A DNA stretch of 64,000 bases from Beaufortia kweichowensis (GCA_019155185.1 CM032811.1:12482075-12546074); one strand, 5' to 3'. Positions 1 to 12,739 are shown, counted from the first letter of the stretch. A program made the numbers and translations. The notes: generated from the sequence alone by a model not told the origin.

Positions 1-1488
1 ATTTTAGTAGCAAATACTGTATAATGTCAGTCATGCATATATATTCATAACTTGTTGAAACTGTTTTAGGATGAATTTAATAGGAAGTGAAAGTCATTGC
101 GTGTGTCAATTGGCAACAAAACAGCCATTGCTTGAACACACACACAAACACACAATGTTGGCTTCCTAAACAGACCTTCATAGAATAGGAGGAAATGGGT
201 GGCAGTCCTGTTTCACGATTATTTCCCGTTTGAAGCACCACACACACAAAATAAAGTAAAATATATTTGTGCAAAAATAAATCTAGAGTATAATACATTT
301 TATTGCTGTATGTGCTGATGTAATGGACTTGTTGTTTATGGTTATATTAACTATATTACGAGTCACAGCTAGCACAGCAAATTACTCAAATCTGTCATTA
401 TATCATCATAATCGTCAACATTTATTTTAATGATATAATATGGTAATTTTGCATTAGTCATGTGTGAGAAAAGTACTGACCTCAAGAACTACAAAAAATG
501 ATATGAGTAATTAATGTGTGTGGGAAAGTGTATGAGAGGTTGGGTTAAAATATACAGAATGTTTAGTTTTTATTTGTTCTTGACAACAGGTTTACTTAAC
601 TTTTAATGGGGAATCGAAGCAGAAGGGAAACAAAACATTACCAAAGATTGTCACACAGCAGTGTGTCTGTGATAAGGTTGTAAAATGTGTGTAAAATTCA
701 CTGACTGATTCCTAAGTGTGTTACATAAATGATTGTCTCAGGAAGTTCACACCAGCAGCATTTAGCCATTGCTAGGATACAACATTGTGACCTCACGGCT
801 GATCAGAAAGCTCTCCAATTGGCTAATTTCTTTCTTCTGATGACATCACGTTGTTGCCGGGTGAAATTGAACTCTGGTGACACGGAGGAAAAAAGAAAAT
901 TTGTCAGTCTGAGGTTTTTTTTGTCAACCAAGAGTCATGTGGATTTTCTTGGCTTAAGGGTTTAGGGTTGAAGGATCACAGTTGAATTTGCTGTCTATGT
1001 TTTTTCAGTCTCTCAAGCTTGAAAAATGCTTTTCACACGAAGGCAAAATTCCTTTACTTGGGCAGAAACCTGAAGTTCAGAAATTTTATTTATGCAGTTT
1101 CAACAACAGTATGTCACAGCGTGAACAAGTTTGTGTTGGGCGGCATTGATTTCATCTGAACTCTTTGACATCGGTCTGAGATCAGAGGAATGTTTTTAGT
1201 AGCACCCCATGGGCCGCCTTCATGATCCTATGGGTGAAAATCCTGCGGGATCTGGCTCCCTTCCACACCGTCTGATGGTCATTGTGCGCTGTCAGCAATT
1301 CTCAGCTCTATTCAAAGCTCTAGTCGTCAAGCCAATTGTTGAGCTCTGTTTTTGCTCTCTGGACAGTGTTTGCCTTGACTTGTTCTAGCGCCCACATAAT
1401 TTGCTTTCTTTTCCAAGAACAAACTGCTGTAAACGCACATCAAAAAAGAATAGTCTTTCATATGAAATAAAGTATTCCCTTACAAAAA

Positions 1489-1620
1489 TTAACCATGGTT
1501 TTGCTACAGTAACCATGGTTTAACCATGATATATGTATGGTTATGAAAAAGGTAATCAATCCATCAAAAACATGCTTACTACAATTTTACTATAATAAAA
1601 GGCTTTTAAATGTAATGCAA
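1489..1620 (+). repeat. Interspersed repeat, accatggtttt family, copy 1
   Basis: Contains repeated (a)accatggtttt(g/a) blocks and a run with tccatcaaaaacatgcttactac. A matching block in the opposite orientation is at 2730-2890 (ataaccatagttttgcc, tccaccaaacacattgttactatag). It resembles a non-autonomous DNA repeat common in cyprinid genomes. Ends are approximate. Confidence 0.5.
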
Positions 1621-1829
1621 CATGCTTTTTATTACGTTTATGCTTTATTATTTATTATATTATGACTTTATAATCTATACTAATCTATAACTATTAACCT
1701 GAGGTTATGTTCAGAGCTTAGGCCATAAAACATACACTTCATACATTGTAATTAATTGAATGAATTTAACATAAAATAATATATTTTTTCCAAATTAAAG
1801 CCATTTTTAGTTTCTTAAAATCTTGAAAG

Positions 1830-1849
1830 GAACATGTCTGGACAAGAGA
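1830..1849 (+). promoter_or_regulatory. p53 response-element-like site upstream of sestrin
   Basis: GAACATGTCT at 1830-1839 is a perfect RRRCWWGYYY half-site. The adjoining GGACAAGAGA, with no spacer, matches the first seven positions of a second half-site. It lies about 500 bp before the sestrin ATG. SESN1 and SESN2 are known p53 targets, so the placement makes sense. A consensus match is not proof of binding. Confidence 0.45.
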
Positions 1850-2097
1850 GCGAGCAAGAGAGAGAGAGAGATTTGGTGGGGGAGTGGCTCAAATTGCGAG
1901 AGGTCCGAATCATTTCAGCGAATCGGTTCGTTCAGACGGTTCATTCATCGCTGAACAAATTCTTTATTACTCGTTTCAAACGTGTCACTCACAAGTATTC
2001 ACAGAAGTCCCTGTGCAGCAGGTCTGCTCATCTCACTTCATGATTCACAAACGCCTAGCGTTGACTCGCTTCAAATGAATCATTTCATTCGCGAATC

Positions 2098-2107
2098 GGA
2101 CATGTCT
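2098..2107 (+). promoter_or_regulatory. Perfect p53 half-site
   Basis: GGACATGTCT fits RRRCWWGYYY at all ten positions and lies 221 bp before the sestrin ATG. The next ten bases do not make a second half-site. It sits at the end of a 20-23 bp direct repeat (gaatcatttca...gcgaatcgg at 1907-1926 and 2077-2099), so it may belong to a dispersed repeat. Confidence 0.35.
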
Positions 2108-2328
2108 AGAAAAGAAGAGGCCAGCTGAGGGGGCGTGTTGCTCACGTTCTTGCTGAAGTTGGAGAGCTTTGCGCACTGGGCAGGAAGGCACGGAGGGACA
2201 CTGCGGAGTCTCCAAACCTCTTTCAGGTGTTTGGCGTCTCTGAGAGGAATTGGCAGAGGACATGCCCAGACCAGAATACCATCATTAACACCGGGATTCA
2301 TCTCTCCACCGGGCTTAAGTGCGCAAAA

Positions 2329-4834
2329 ATGAACGGAACAGCAGACATCTGCAACCACTGTCGGAACATGATCAGGGAGAAGGTAGTGCTGTTCTCTTTA
2401 TGTATTTGTGCATTTAAGCTGTAACTTTAGTCCTGCTATAGCCTATATGTCGTTTATTGCATTTAGATTAGGCAATGTTTTTATAAAACATGCATGAACC
2501 TGAATGGTGATGAACAATTATTGCACTGGTTTTACTGTCACGGGCGTTGTGCTGATATGCAGAAGCAGTTTATCATATATATATTATATATTCATGGAAC
2601 TATTTAATATCACTAATAATCCAGAGAAGCTCATTTTAATCTTTTAGTCTAATACTTTGATCAAGAGTCATTGAGTTATATAGTGAATGAACCATGTTTT
2701 TACAGAATTACAGTACTCATAATTTAACTATTTATTTAGTAAAACCACAGTAATCATGGTCTCACTACTATAACCATAGTTTTGCCATTATATTTGTATC
2801 AAAACTATTGTAATTTAAATACTAAAAAATCCACCAAACACATTGTTACTATAGTAAAATCATGGTTAATTTTCATAATTGTGATAATATATCATGTATA
2901 GTATAATGTTTTGCAAAGTGTTAACAGCACAGACAGGGCACGTTTAAATCATTTACACGGTAAGCTTTCAATCACATTTAATTGCATCTGATTCCCACTT
3001 TCTAAACTACTCATGTGAAGCGCTTTCCTTATCTCGCTTGTTCTTTCTTAATGTCTCTCTATCTCTCTCTCTCTTCCTTTGGCCACAAGCTGTTATTTTT
3101 AGCTATCATTAATCATATCCAGCACATGTGACCTACTTCTGCTCTGCGCATCATTGTCTCACAGTCACATACACCCTGCCAAAGTTTTTGTAAGCCAGAC
3201 TGGACTTTAATACAGAAACCTGACCTGCCGTTTGTCTGACTGAATGCTGTTTGCTTGATCATCCTGTCTGTAACCACACAAGTAAATACTGTGGGCTGTG
3301 CTGTGGCTGTATGCAAACCTATTTTGAGTGCATGACATTGTTTGTGTGTTGTGACTGATGTCTGTTATGTGAGGTTTGGCCAAATTTGTGGGAAATGCCG
3401 GTAACTGTTTGATATGCTCTTTATTACCTGTTGCTCGGGTTGTGATATCTCTCATGTGACATGCAGCTATCTCTTCTCAGCTGTTGGTTAGGCTTGCTGG
3501 GATCATTTCCAAATCTTCCTTTATTCTCTCAAGCCTTGACCTGCAGAATGAGAGTAAAGTAAAAAATCATTTACAATTAGAACCAAATTATTATGTAGTT
3601 TATTTCTAAAGCATGTATGCTTTAACACCAAGAGCTATTTTAATTTCCTAAAAAAAACATAGCTGACTCAAAAACGTACATGCTGTAAAGAACCCTAGAA
3701 AAAGCTTTTATTTATTTCTGTTTTATTGACATGATCTTCTGTTGTGTTAGTCTTTGTTCATTCTCTTCCACAACTCTGTGTACTGATTCATGCTTTAGAG
3801 AAAAACCAACAATGACTCTACTGTGGAATTTGAACAGGATCAATACAAAGTCTTGCTTCAGTGCTTCTGTATCTTTCTGTTTCTTTGGTTGAACAGTCAC
3901 ACATAAAGAGATACGCAGGAGCTCTGAATGCAGAGAGTTTTGCTGATTCAGCAAGCGACACACTTCCTGTTCCTCCAGCTGCTGTGTGTGTGATGGTGTG
4001 ACATAATTGACCAATGAATCGCACTGCCCTATTACCACATATACAGTGACCTGTCTGTGCCTTGCCAGTCTGTACTCATATTCAGGCAGAAAACTGTGGC
4101 TTCAAGTCACCTTAAGAATCACAAATAAAACACTGATTCAGTGCTCAATGTCATAGTGCCATTAGCCATCTGTTCAAACTCAAATGCGTTTTGCAAATGT
4201 TGCATAATCTTTTATGAGTTAATGCCGCCATTCAGGGATCTTAGACTCTTATGCAATCCAAGTGATCAACAAAGGATAGATTCTCATGGGTGACAGAAAG
4301 GAAATAATAATGCTATGCTGGAAGATAATTAGTTAGGATATCTACAAAATAAAAAAAAGAAATTATAAAATAAATTTAGCATGACATAAGGTGAAATATA
4401 GGGTATAGGGAAATAGGTTTGTTTTATTTTGATTTGATTGCTTTCAGGTTTTAAACAGGGAAGCACTGTCTACGTTGTCTTCAGAAAATGTTAAAAATCT
4501 TGTTTGTGGACAAGCAACAGAACTCTCATTACATCCCATTAAAAACTTCACTGGAGATCAAAAGTAACCCTAATCCTCAGACATTTTTTCAAAATATTCT
4601 GGATGGAGACTGAAGAATTGTCTAATGCCAAGATGTTACATTATGCTTTTTTCTGACCTCCAACCTTCTCCACTTTAGTTTGGACCATCAATTATTTTCA
4701 TTTAAATTTCCCACAAATTCCCATTTTTTCCATGTAGTCACTTTAAATGTTTTCTTCCTATGTCTCAGTCTGTCTTTAAACTCATCTTGGGCCAAAGGAA
4801 ACAGACCCATTTGTTTCTTACGTAAGTCCTGTAG

Positions 4835-4870
<36 letters not shown>

Positions 4871-7800
4871 ACGTGTATGTGTGTGCGCATTTGTTCTGCA
4901 TCCACCTATGCTGCCATAGAGACAGGGATGTCTACACTTTCACCTAGAACATAGAAGACATGATTAGACAAATGTTCTCTTTCTCTTTCAAACACACATA
5001 CACATATCTCGTCTTCCCAGCTGAAGGCGGACAGTCAGGCCTTTGAATTCCTGGACAGCCATTTTCAAAAACTTGACTGAGTAAAAGTACAGAGCTCAAA
5101 CAATAGCATCCTTTAATAAATCAGACACGAGATGTCAAGTGCCAGTATTCTGTTCAGACACTTCCGCTCTAATCCACCACCTGTTTGATCATTTTTGAAG
5201 ATTAAGACCAAGAGATATGTGTGAATACTAGATTTATTTTTGCATGGGTCAAAGTCACATTTTCAAAAAATGAATGAAAAATTTAGGTACAGTAATCATA
5301 AATAGTTATCATAAAATTTTTACATCTCTCCCAAGACATTTGGATGATCAATATTTATTAAGGATATAGAATTAAATATCATAAAAGCACATAACAATTC
5401 AGTATTTAAGTTTTGTAACTCCTTTTGTAAATACCTCATTTTCAATTTCTAGAATTTGGATTTTTTTTAAAGATTTTAAAAACTTTGTGTGTGTAAATTG
5501 TCTGGATGCTGTCCTAGGCTATTTAAGGAAGACCCTTTATCTGTCTATGGACACTCATGCTGTTGTCATGACAACAGAATGGTTACCATGTTACCACAGC
5601 ATGACAGTCTCAGGTATTATCAGTGCTGATATTATGCGTTTTTGATTGGTCGAAGGCAGTGATGCGTTTTTCAGGAGCAGGTCATGGTGCTCTGTCAATG
5701 TTTCCATGTGTGTCAAACATTCGGGATGGCCAATCAGTGCAGCATCATCGCAAATGTACACAGAAGTTACACTACTTCAACCACACAGAACAAACTAAAT
5801 GGATTTCAATTAGTTTTACATAGTCTTTAGTCCACTGGTTCTCAATTTGGGAATCCCACAATCTAATTCAATTGATTCAACAATCACCTAAACTGAAAAA
5901 TGTAGCTTCTGTTGACAGTGGATAAAGAAAATGAATAAGTAGTGGAGGTGATTGCATAGATATACATTCTGTGGACACCAAGATGTATGAATATGTATTG
6001 CATTAGATAACAAAATCAATGGTATTTCTTTTACATTTACATTTACGCATTTGCATTCAATCTATACATGGTTTCTATAAAGTAGAAACACTTTAAGTTT
6101 TCAAGTATTTCAACACTGTCTTGTTGCCAGATGTTAGTAGAAAATCATAGTTCATGTTATAAACTTCACCAGTGGTCATAAAAATGACCAAAATGTTTCA
6201 AGAAATTGACATTTTTAAGTAAAGCTTGACTTTCTAAATACTTTCAGGGGCCTCTGTACACAATCTGTAATACATTATGTGAATGTGTTTCAGTACAGCT
6301 GCTTCATAGAAGAGGACTCTCTTTCAAAAGACTTTATTTATTGTTTAACCTCCCTGTCTACATTTCTTTGTGCAGTCTGTTTACGGTCCTTTATGTTATA
6401 GGCAGATCCTTGTCTTTTTCAAGAAAGCCGTGGAAGTCAAACTTTAACAAGCTCCTCTCTGTGTTAAAATGCAGAACAAAACTCGCCTTGTATTCGTGTT
6501 GCATAATCTTTCCTCTCACTTTTTTCATTTCATAAGTTTTAGTTGGTCTTAGTGAAGTACAGTGCAACAGGTCTTTAGGTAAATACCTCAGGCTAGAGGC
6601 CAGTTCACTAATAATTGACATTTCGTAGGAAAACATTTTACTTATACAAGTAAATAGCAGTAAAATGTATTTGGTTCTTAGTGGTGAGTGTTTTTGTGTG
6701 CAGACCCTTATTAAGTGTAGTGTTTCATAAACACCGCAGGTTTCTACCCTGCACACAGAGTGAAGGCAAAACACTTTTGACCGCAAATACAACACCACGT
6801 GTGTATTTATGGTGGAGGGTCTGAAAGGGTTGTGTCCTGAACAAACCAGGACACATGGGTGAAAAAGAATGACAGGGAAAAAGATTTGGTGTGTCCAGTT
6901 CTCAGAGCACTGAACTATAGTGACCCTTACACCCTTACAACATTACAGCCAGTCTAGCAGACACACACACACACACATACAGAAACACAAACACAGCTTT
7001 CGTGGAACTCCTCACCTTTCACTTTAGTTGGAACAAAAACCTGGCAGGGTCTATCAAAATAAACCCCAGCACAGAGAAACTAAATCAACACTGAAATTAA
7101 TGTTTTTATGAAAAAAATACATACAATATACTCAGTATGATACTTTCATTGCAGAAAACCTTTTAAATGTTTTATTTCAACATATTTATTCAATGTTCTC
7201 GTTGTTTATCTAACAGGAAAAAGGAATGAAGATGTCAAGACATATATCAACAGGACCAAGCTCATTTATTCCAGAAAATGAGGTAACACAAATGTATTAC
7301 CTTTATTTATTTTTTTCTTAAAAACTGTACAATGGTAATGCATTGTTTTTTGGAACTTTACCATGGTTTCAACACAGTACTTTTTCTATTTTTTCTCACA
7401 CATAAACTCAATCCCAGTTCATTCAATTCAGATACTATCAGGTTTCTGTCTTGAGTGATCTGGTGATTCAAATTTGTTTTAAGGTCATTTGGTTCGGGAG
7501 ATGAATTTCACCCAATCTGAGTTAAGCCTGCTGAGAGATGTAAGAAAGTGTATTTGGATTGTAAATTGAATTATAGCATCTGTCCTCACTTTGCTGAATC
7601 AAAATGAACCTGAACCGAAGTTCACATTTTTCTTGGCATTGATGTTTAGAAAAGCATATCTGATCTTTCTTCCAAAATGTGTCATAGTTGTTTTTATATA
7701 TTTTTATAGACCTTAGTCAGAATATACTTTATTTAATTTCACACTAAAATAAGGGCTTGCTATTTCTTGACTTTGTAGCAAATTATCTTGGAGTACCATA

Positions 7801-10800
7801 TTTAATATGAATATATTAAAGAAGGAATACGATATCAAATTAACATGGTGCTGTTTTGCAATACATTATTCATATTGTATCATCATCATATTGTTGTGTG
7901 TCATCTGTTCAGTTGACAAAACATTACAAAAATATCAAAATGGTCAAAAATGTTGCTGTAAAAATTCTCCTTGTCTGTCATCATTTACTCACCCGCATGT
8001 TTTATTACTTTTCTCATTCTGACCCTTCAGATCATAGGAGCCATGCCCCTAAATGACTCCACAGTGATGTACTTAGATGAAGAGTTTAATGGCCGTGTCG
8101 ATAACCTGACACAGGTGATGGGACTCCACCCACATTACCTGCAAGCCTTCCTGCGCTGCCATTATTACCTCCTCAGGATGGACGGCCCCTACCGCTGCAC
8201 TACAGACATTACATCGCTATAATGGTACACACACGCAAACCACTTTCAAGAAAGACGTTAGTTCAAGTTGAACAGTTTTATAAGCGGTTTTGTTTTTTTC
8301 CAGGCCGCAGCACGACATCAATGTTCAGTACTGGTGTGTCAGCACGTGCAAGAGTTTGAGCACATAGGCGTTTGTTCTGATTGGCTGAAAGGTTTAGAGT
8401 TCTGCCCGCAGCGACTTCGCAACCTCAACGAGATTAACAAAATCCTTGCACACAGGCCTTGGCTTATCACCAAGCAACATATACAGGTAACATTTTTCAA
8501 ACAGAGATGGCCAAAGTTACAGATTGCAGCCTTATGTCATATCATGTTAGCATATTATTATTTTACATTATATAATTTGACAAATTTCTCTTTGTTTCAC
8601 GCAGACTCTGTTAAAAACCGGAGAACACAGTTGGTCTTTAGCGGAGCTGGTTCATGCTGTCGTCCTGCTGGCTCACTTTCATGCCTTGTCTAGTTTTGTA
8701 TTTGGTAGCGGTGTCAACCCTGATCCCGAGGTCACAGAGGTCAGCGGGCTCTCGGATGACCTTTGCCCCCCGGCTATGGCGAGTTTGTGCACCTGCCACC
8801 TGACCAACAGCAACCAGGCCAACAGGAACACTCAGCGTAATACTGGGGTAAGATGAGCTCACAAAGTTGCCATGTGTTGTTTTCATAAGCTGCACAAGTA
8901 TGACACCTGTGCTGTTGTTGTGTGTTTCAGAGTGAACTAGAAGCTCTGATGGAGAGAATGAAGCGATTGCAGGAGGAGAAAGAAGACGATGATGCATCAG
9001 AAGAGGAGATGTTTACGCGCTTTGAGAAGGAGAAGAAGGAGAGTCTTCTGGTTGTGTCTGCAGGTATTACAACACACATTTACTAGTTTACTATCTAACA
9101 TTTATTATCTAAATAGGGAGGTACCATAGACTCCTATTGATTTTAAATACTGCTAACTCCATCTATAAACGCAGTCAGAAAATGGTTTGTGTTGTTAGAA
9201 ATAAAAAACACCAAAATATATTAATATTATTATAAAACATAATTTATGTAAAATGAAAATGTCCAATGTTCCTAAAGGGAAATTTGGTGTTATTATTTAT
9301 TTAAAATAAATCTGTAAAAATGTTTTTTATATAAGTGTATAGGAAAATATATACACACAGTCACACACTTTATGTATTCTCTATATATTACACAGATTTG
9401 ATAAATTAGGTATTTGTTTACACTTAAAAAGTTTTAGACAATTCACTTGTATATTCTTCTGTTTCTGTTTGTTTTTCGTCTCTCCTTCCTCTATTTGTTT
9501 CTATTTTTATCTTATTTATCTTTCACTTCCCTTTCGGTTGTTTATTTGGTAATACAGGAATTACAGGGATAGTTTACCCAAAATGTTCAATTCTTTTATA
9601 ATTTACTTAATCGTTTCATGTTTCAACCACATATGATTTATTATCTTCTGTGAAACACAAAATAGGGAAGTCATACGGATATGATCAGTATGTTGGGTAA
9701 ATAAATAATGACATAATTTTTTGTTATTTTTAGGTAATCTGTTCCTTTCAAACAGAAAAGTAACATAAGCAACCTTTAGCTTTTTGCATTCATGCATTTA
9801 AAATGTTACAATATGCATATATTCAGGGTTCGACGAGGAGGTCGTGCCGCCCTCTCCAGTTGCTCGGTTTGTGGATGACCCGTCATTTGGATACCAGGAC
9901 TTTGCACGACATGCAGAAGACAACCCACCCACTTTTAAAGCACAGGTACGATTGACACTCACTTACGCTCCCTCAAAAGTACACACACTGTATTATCTTC
10001 TACCACTGTTAATGACCCAGAAGAAATGATTGACAGATCTTCTCTGGTCTTTGTTCTCTCGTCTGTAGGACTACTCATGGGAGGATCATGGTTTCTCTCT
10101 GGTGAACAGGTTGTACTCTGATGTTGGTCACCTGTTGGATGATAAGTTTAGAACGGCATGTGATCTGACCTACTACAACATGGCCAGTCACGAGGGGGTG
10201 GACACCAGCATGCTGCGCAGGGCGCTTTTTAACTACGTCCACTGTATGTACGGTATTAGGTACGTGCTTGAGTACACCAGACGCAAAACTTTCACTTTGT
10301 TATTGGTTGACATCATTTGATTCATAGATCAAACCAATGATGTGTTCCAAATCCTTACTGCATAGCATACTTGCAGAATGGTGTGGTATATTACCGTTTA
10401 AAAAATTAAAGCAATTTCTATGCATATGTATGCATACGGTATTATGGCAAAAATGTAAACTCGATAATTTTTTCTCCCATATGAGTACACCATATAATCT
10501 GTTAATGCTGCCAAAACTTCTCAACCATGACTTTTGTTCATTAATTGTATAGTTTTTTGGTCGACAATTTCATCATTTTGGATAATATAGATCAAACCAA
10601 TTTGATGTGTTCCAAATTTTGTCATCCCGTGCAGTAAAGTGCATTGACTTTGTTCTTGCAGAAAAGCTGCATGCTGATTGGCTGTTGTCGCATACTGCTG
10701 TGTGATTGGCTTTATAAATCCATTCGAAAAATGCCTAATTTCTATGACATATATTTTATCGCGATTCGATATGATATCGTTTATCGGCACAGCCCTACTG

Positions 10801-11333
10801 CATACTATACACAGTGTCTGTAGTATATACAGCCTAAATAGCAAGTATGGTAATAATTTAAACATATCGAGTCTGTATGCCTCTAGCGCACCCTAGTGTA
10901 CAAGTACATGCAGTAACCAAGTCCAGCCTAATACCTGGTACCTGAGTATTAAGATATGTTTTTATGTGCGTTTACAGATACGATGATTATGACTATGGTG
11001 AAGTAAATCAGTTGTTGGAACGGAGCCTGAAGGTTTACATTAAAACAGTGACGTGTTACCCAGAGAAAACCACCCGACGTATGTACGAGAGCTACTGGCA
11101 CCAGTTCAGACACTCGGAGAAGGTGAGTCATTACATTTGACTCTAATTTAGTAATACTATTTATTTTAAATTAAAATATTAATTTTAATGTACTAAAAAA
11201 TATTTGAACTCAGAATATTGCTCTTTTTTATTTTCTATTCATTCAGGTTCATGTGAATTTGCTTCTCATGGAGGCCCGAATGCAGGCAGAGTTGCTGTAC
11301 GCTTTAAGAGCTATAACACACTATATGACTTGA
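2329..11333 (+). CDS. sesn3: Sestrin, SESN3-like (10 coding exons, one-base frameshift in exon 3)
   Basis: Stress-induced cytosolic regulator that, in characterised sestrins, binds GATOR2 to restrain mTORC1 when leucine is low. Coding exons: 2329-2382, 7217-7282, 8031-8224, 8304-8486, 8605-8847, 8931-9063, 9827-9945, 10069-10259, 10978-11122, 11247-11333; about 471 aa against 492 for human SESN3. The short N-terminus has a CNHC pair like SESN3. The acidic stretch (ELEALMERMKRLQEEKEDD), NRLYSDVGHLLDDKFR and ALFNYVHCM fit SESN3 better than SESN1 or SESN2. The peroxidase-like Cys (ARHQCS), the GATOR2-contact DDYDYGE, and the pocket Trp and Glu of YWHQFRHSEK are present. Exon 3 lacks one C at 8186-8189, so the literal frame stops at 8220-8222. 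Two functional residues differ (see findings). The ATG follows the SESN3 pattern; the frame is open upstream to 2227. Family is certain; which sestrin paralogue is not. Confidence 0.9.
2730..2890 (-). repeat. Interspersed repeat, accatggtttt family, copy 2
   Basis: Inverted partner of the element at 1489-1620. The two copies flank the sestrin promoter and exon 1. Ends are approximate. Confidence 0.45.
4839..4869 (+). repeat. GT dinucleotide microsatellite
   Basis: About 15 uninterrupted GT units followed by a degenerate GT/GC tail (to about 4888). Confidence 0.9.
8031..8224 (+). CDS. sesn3: Sestrin exon 3 with one-base deletion
   Basis: This exon encodes the start of the N-terminal sestrin domain, from IIGAMPLNDS through MGLHPHYLQAFLRCHYYLL. 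It follows a ttcag acceptor and ends at ATG|GTACAC. The segment after MDGP should read LPLHYRHYIAIM, which is exactly what the bases give if the four-C run at 8186-8189 had five. As written the frame moves into YRCTTD and hits TAA at 8220-8222. The exon is 194 nt, one short of a multiple of three, while both neighbours are phase 0. Splice sites and all other exons look intact. Confidence 0.85.
10321..10620 (+). repeat. Short direct repeat pair in sestrin intron 8
   Basis: The stretch atagatcaaaccaa, then tgatgtgttccaaat, occurs at about 10325-10352 and again at about 10588-10618, roughly 260 bp apart. Neighbouring bases (actgcatag/atactata... motifs up to about 10870) resemble a dispersed cyprinid repeat. 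Boundaries are uncertain. Confidence 0.5.
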
Positions 11334-12681
11334 CCAGTTAGACTTGACCCATTATATAAAGGCTTTTAGATATTTCCATGATACCGTAAATAAGCCTTTC
11401 GACTTGACCAGTGAGACTGAATAATGTTAAACGGGAATGCCGCTTTAGATGATGGCAGCGTTTCACATCAAGCATGAATTGTGGGTGGATATCCAGTGCT
11501 AGATTAGCTGGGTTTAAATTTGGTGGATCTTTATCTTTTCAAAACTTATAATCAATAATCCATCCATTAAGACGACTCGGATCATTTGTGACGTCCGCTC
11601 AACGGCCTACGACATCACAACTTGACAAATCACATTTTAACGTGCAATATTTTCTCATCGAAATCTCATTTATACTGTAAGCTGAAATACTGGAGGACTG
11701 AGTGCACATCGTAATTACAAAAAGTAGTTTTCTTTTTCTTTTTGCACATCATGTTTTGGAAAGGATACCGTTTTTCTTTTGTAATATCACCATAAACGTT
11801 AACAACCGAATGTGAGACTCCAGTGTGGAGTGAACTGCTTTAGATAATATGAGATTTTTCTTTCTTTTTTAAGCTTTGTGACTTTTCTACATTCTTTCAA
11901 GTACCTTATTCATTTATTCGTATTGAATGTATTGTTTAGTTTTTTTCAGATCAATTTAGTTTGGTTAAGTTGTTTACCTGAAAACTAAAGCTTTTGTAGC
12001 ATTAACAGTGCACAGCCTTAAATATTTCCTGTCATTCTCAGTGTTATACTTTAGATAGCAATCTTTAAAGTTTCTCTAGTAGTTTCAATACTAACTTCGT
12101 GTGTGTGTATGTGTGCGTGTGAGATTCAACATGTAGCGTGTCTTACCCTAAACGTCTGTATGTACAGGACAAAGTATTTGCACATCCGTCACCCATCTCT
12201 TCATGCATGTGTGCCTCTGTGAAAGAAAACCACGCACACGGACATGACAGAGTTCATACGTATGAGTGTTATATGCATGTGTGATTGATTGTACTAACTA
12301 CTTTTGATACCATTGATGTGATCATTGCTGTCCATCAAAACACTTCTTAGTTTATTTATGTCGCTTTAGAAATCATCACTACATATTTGCACAACTCTAA
12401 TCAAGGCGCAGCTTTCTTAGTTAGTTTTCTTCTGTTAAAATCATCTGAAAAAATACATAGTGATAAAATAAGCTTTATACAACGAGACAAAGTGTTGCCC
12501 AGGCTACTATACGGTGCCTTATACATGTTTAGAAACACAGGTTTAGATTATTAAAGTGCCTTTTAAATAAAGCTGCACGTTTCAGTATCTACTGTAGCAT
12601 ATTCACATTAAAATATGCTGTTGGAGAAATTGTTATGTATTTGTGTCTGATGCATTTCATACTTGTGATACTTATGATGCA

Positions 12682-12687
12682 TTTATT
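12682..12687 (-). promoter_or_regulatory. Candidate bloc1s3 polyadenylation signal
   Basis: AATAAA on the minus strand, about 190 bp after the bloc1s3 stop. If used, the bloc1s3 3' end overlaps the end of the sestrin 3' UTR. Confidence 0.4.
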
Positions 12688-12733
12688 TTTTGTGGAATTG
12701 CATCTCCAGTGTCCCTACACAGCTGTATGTTTC

Positions 12734-12739
12734 AATAAA
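12734..12739 (+). promoter_or_regulatory. Sestrin polyadenylation signal
   Basis: AATAAA about 1.4 kb after the sestrin stop codon. It would close a 3' UTR of about 11334-12760 that contains no other gene. Confidence 0.6.

Larger units (their letters stand above)
1..2328. other. Region upstream of the sestrin
   Basis: No convincing coding exon. Mostly AT-rich, with a copy of the accatggtttt... repeat near 1489-1620. From about 1830 it becomes richer in CpG and carries the p53-like sites and a short direct repeat, as expected for promoter and 5' UTR. Short open frames here show no recognisable protein. Confidence 0.5.
2383..7216 (+). other. Sestrin intron 1
   Basis: A 4.8 kb intron with GT at 2383 and AG at 7215-7216. 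It holds a second, inverted copy of the accatggtttt repeat (about 2730-2890), a GT microsatellite (4839-4869), a fragment resembling the L2-like fish repeat (about 6031-6060), a CA run near 6961-6976, and otherwise unique AT-rich DNA. No gene seen. Confidence 0.55.

Noticed and set aside
8638..8997. 119-codon minus frame over sestrin exons 5-6
   Set aside because: Antisense shadow of coding exons.
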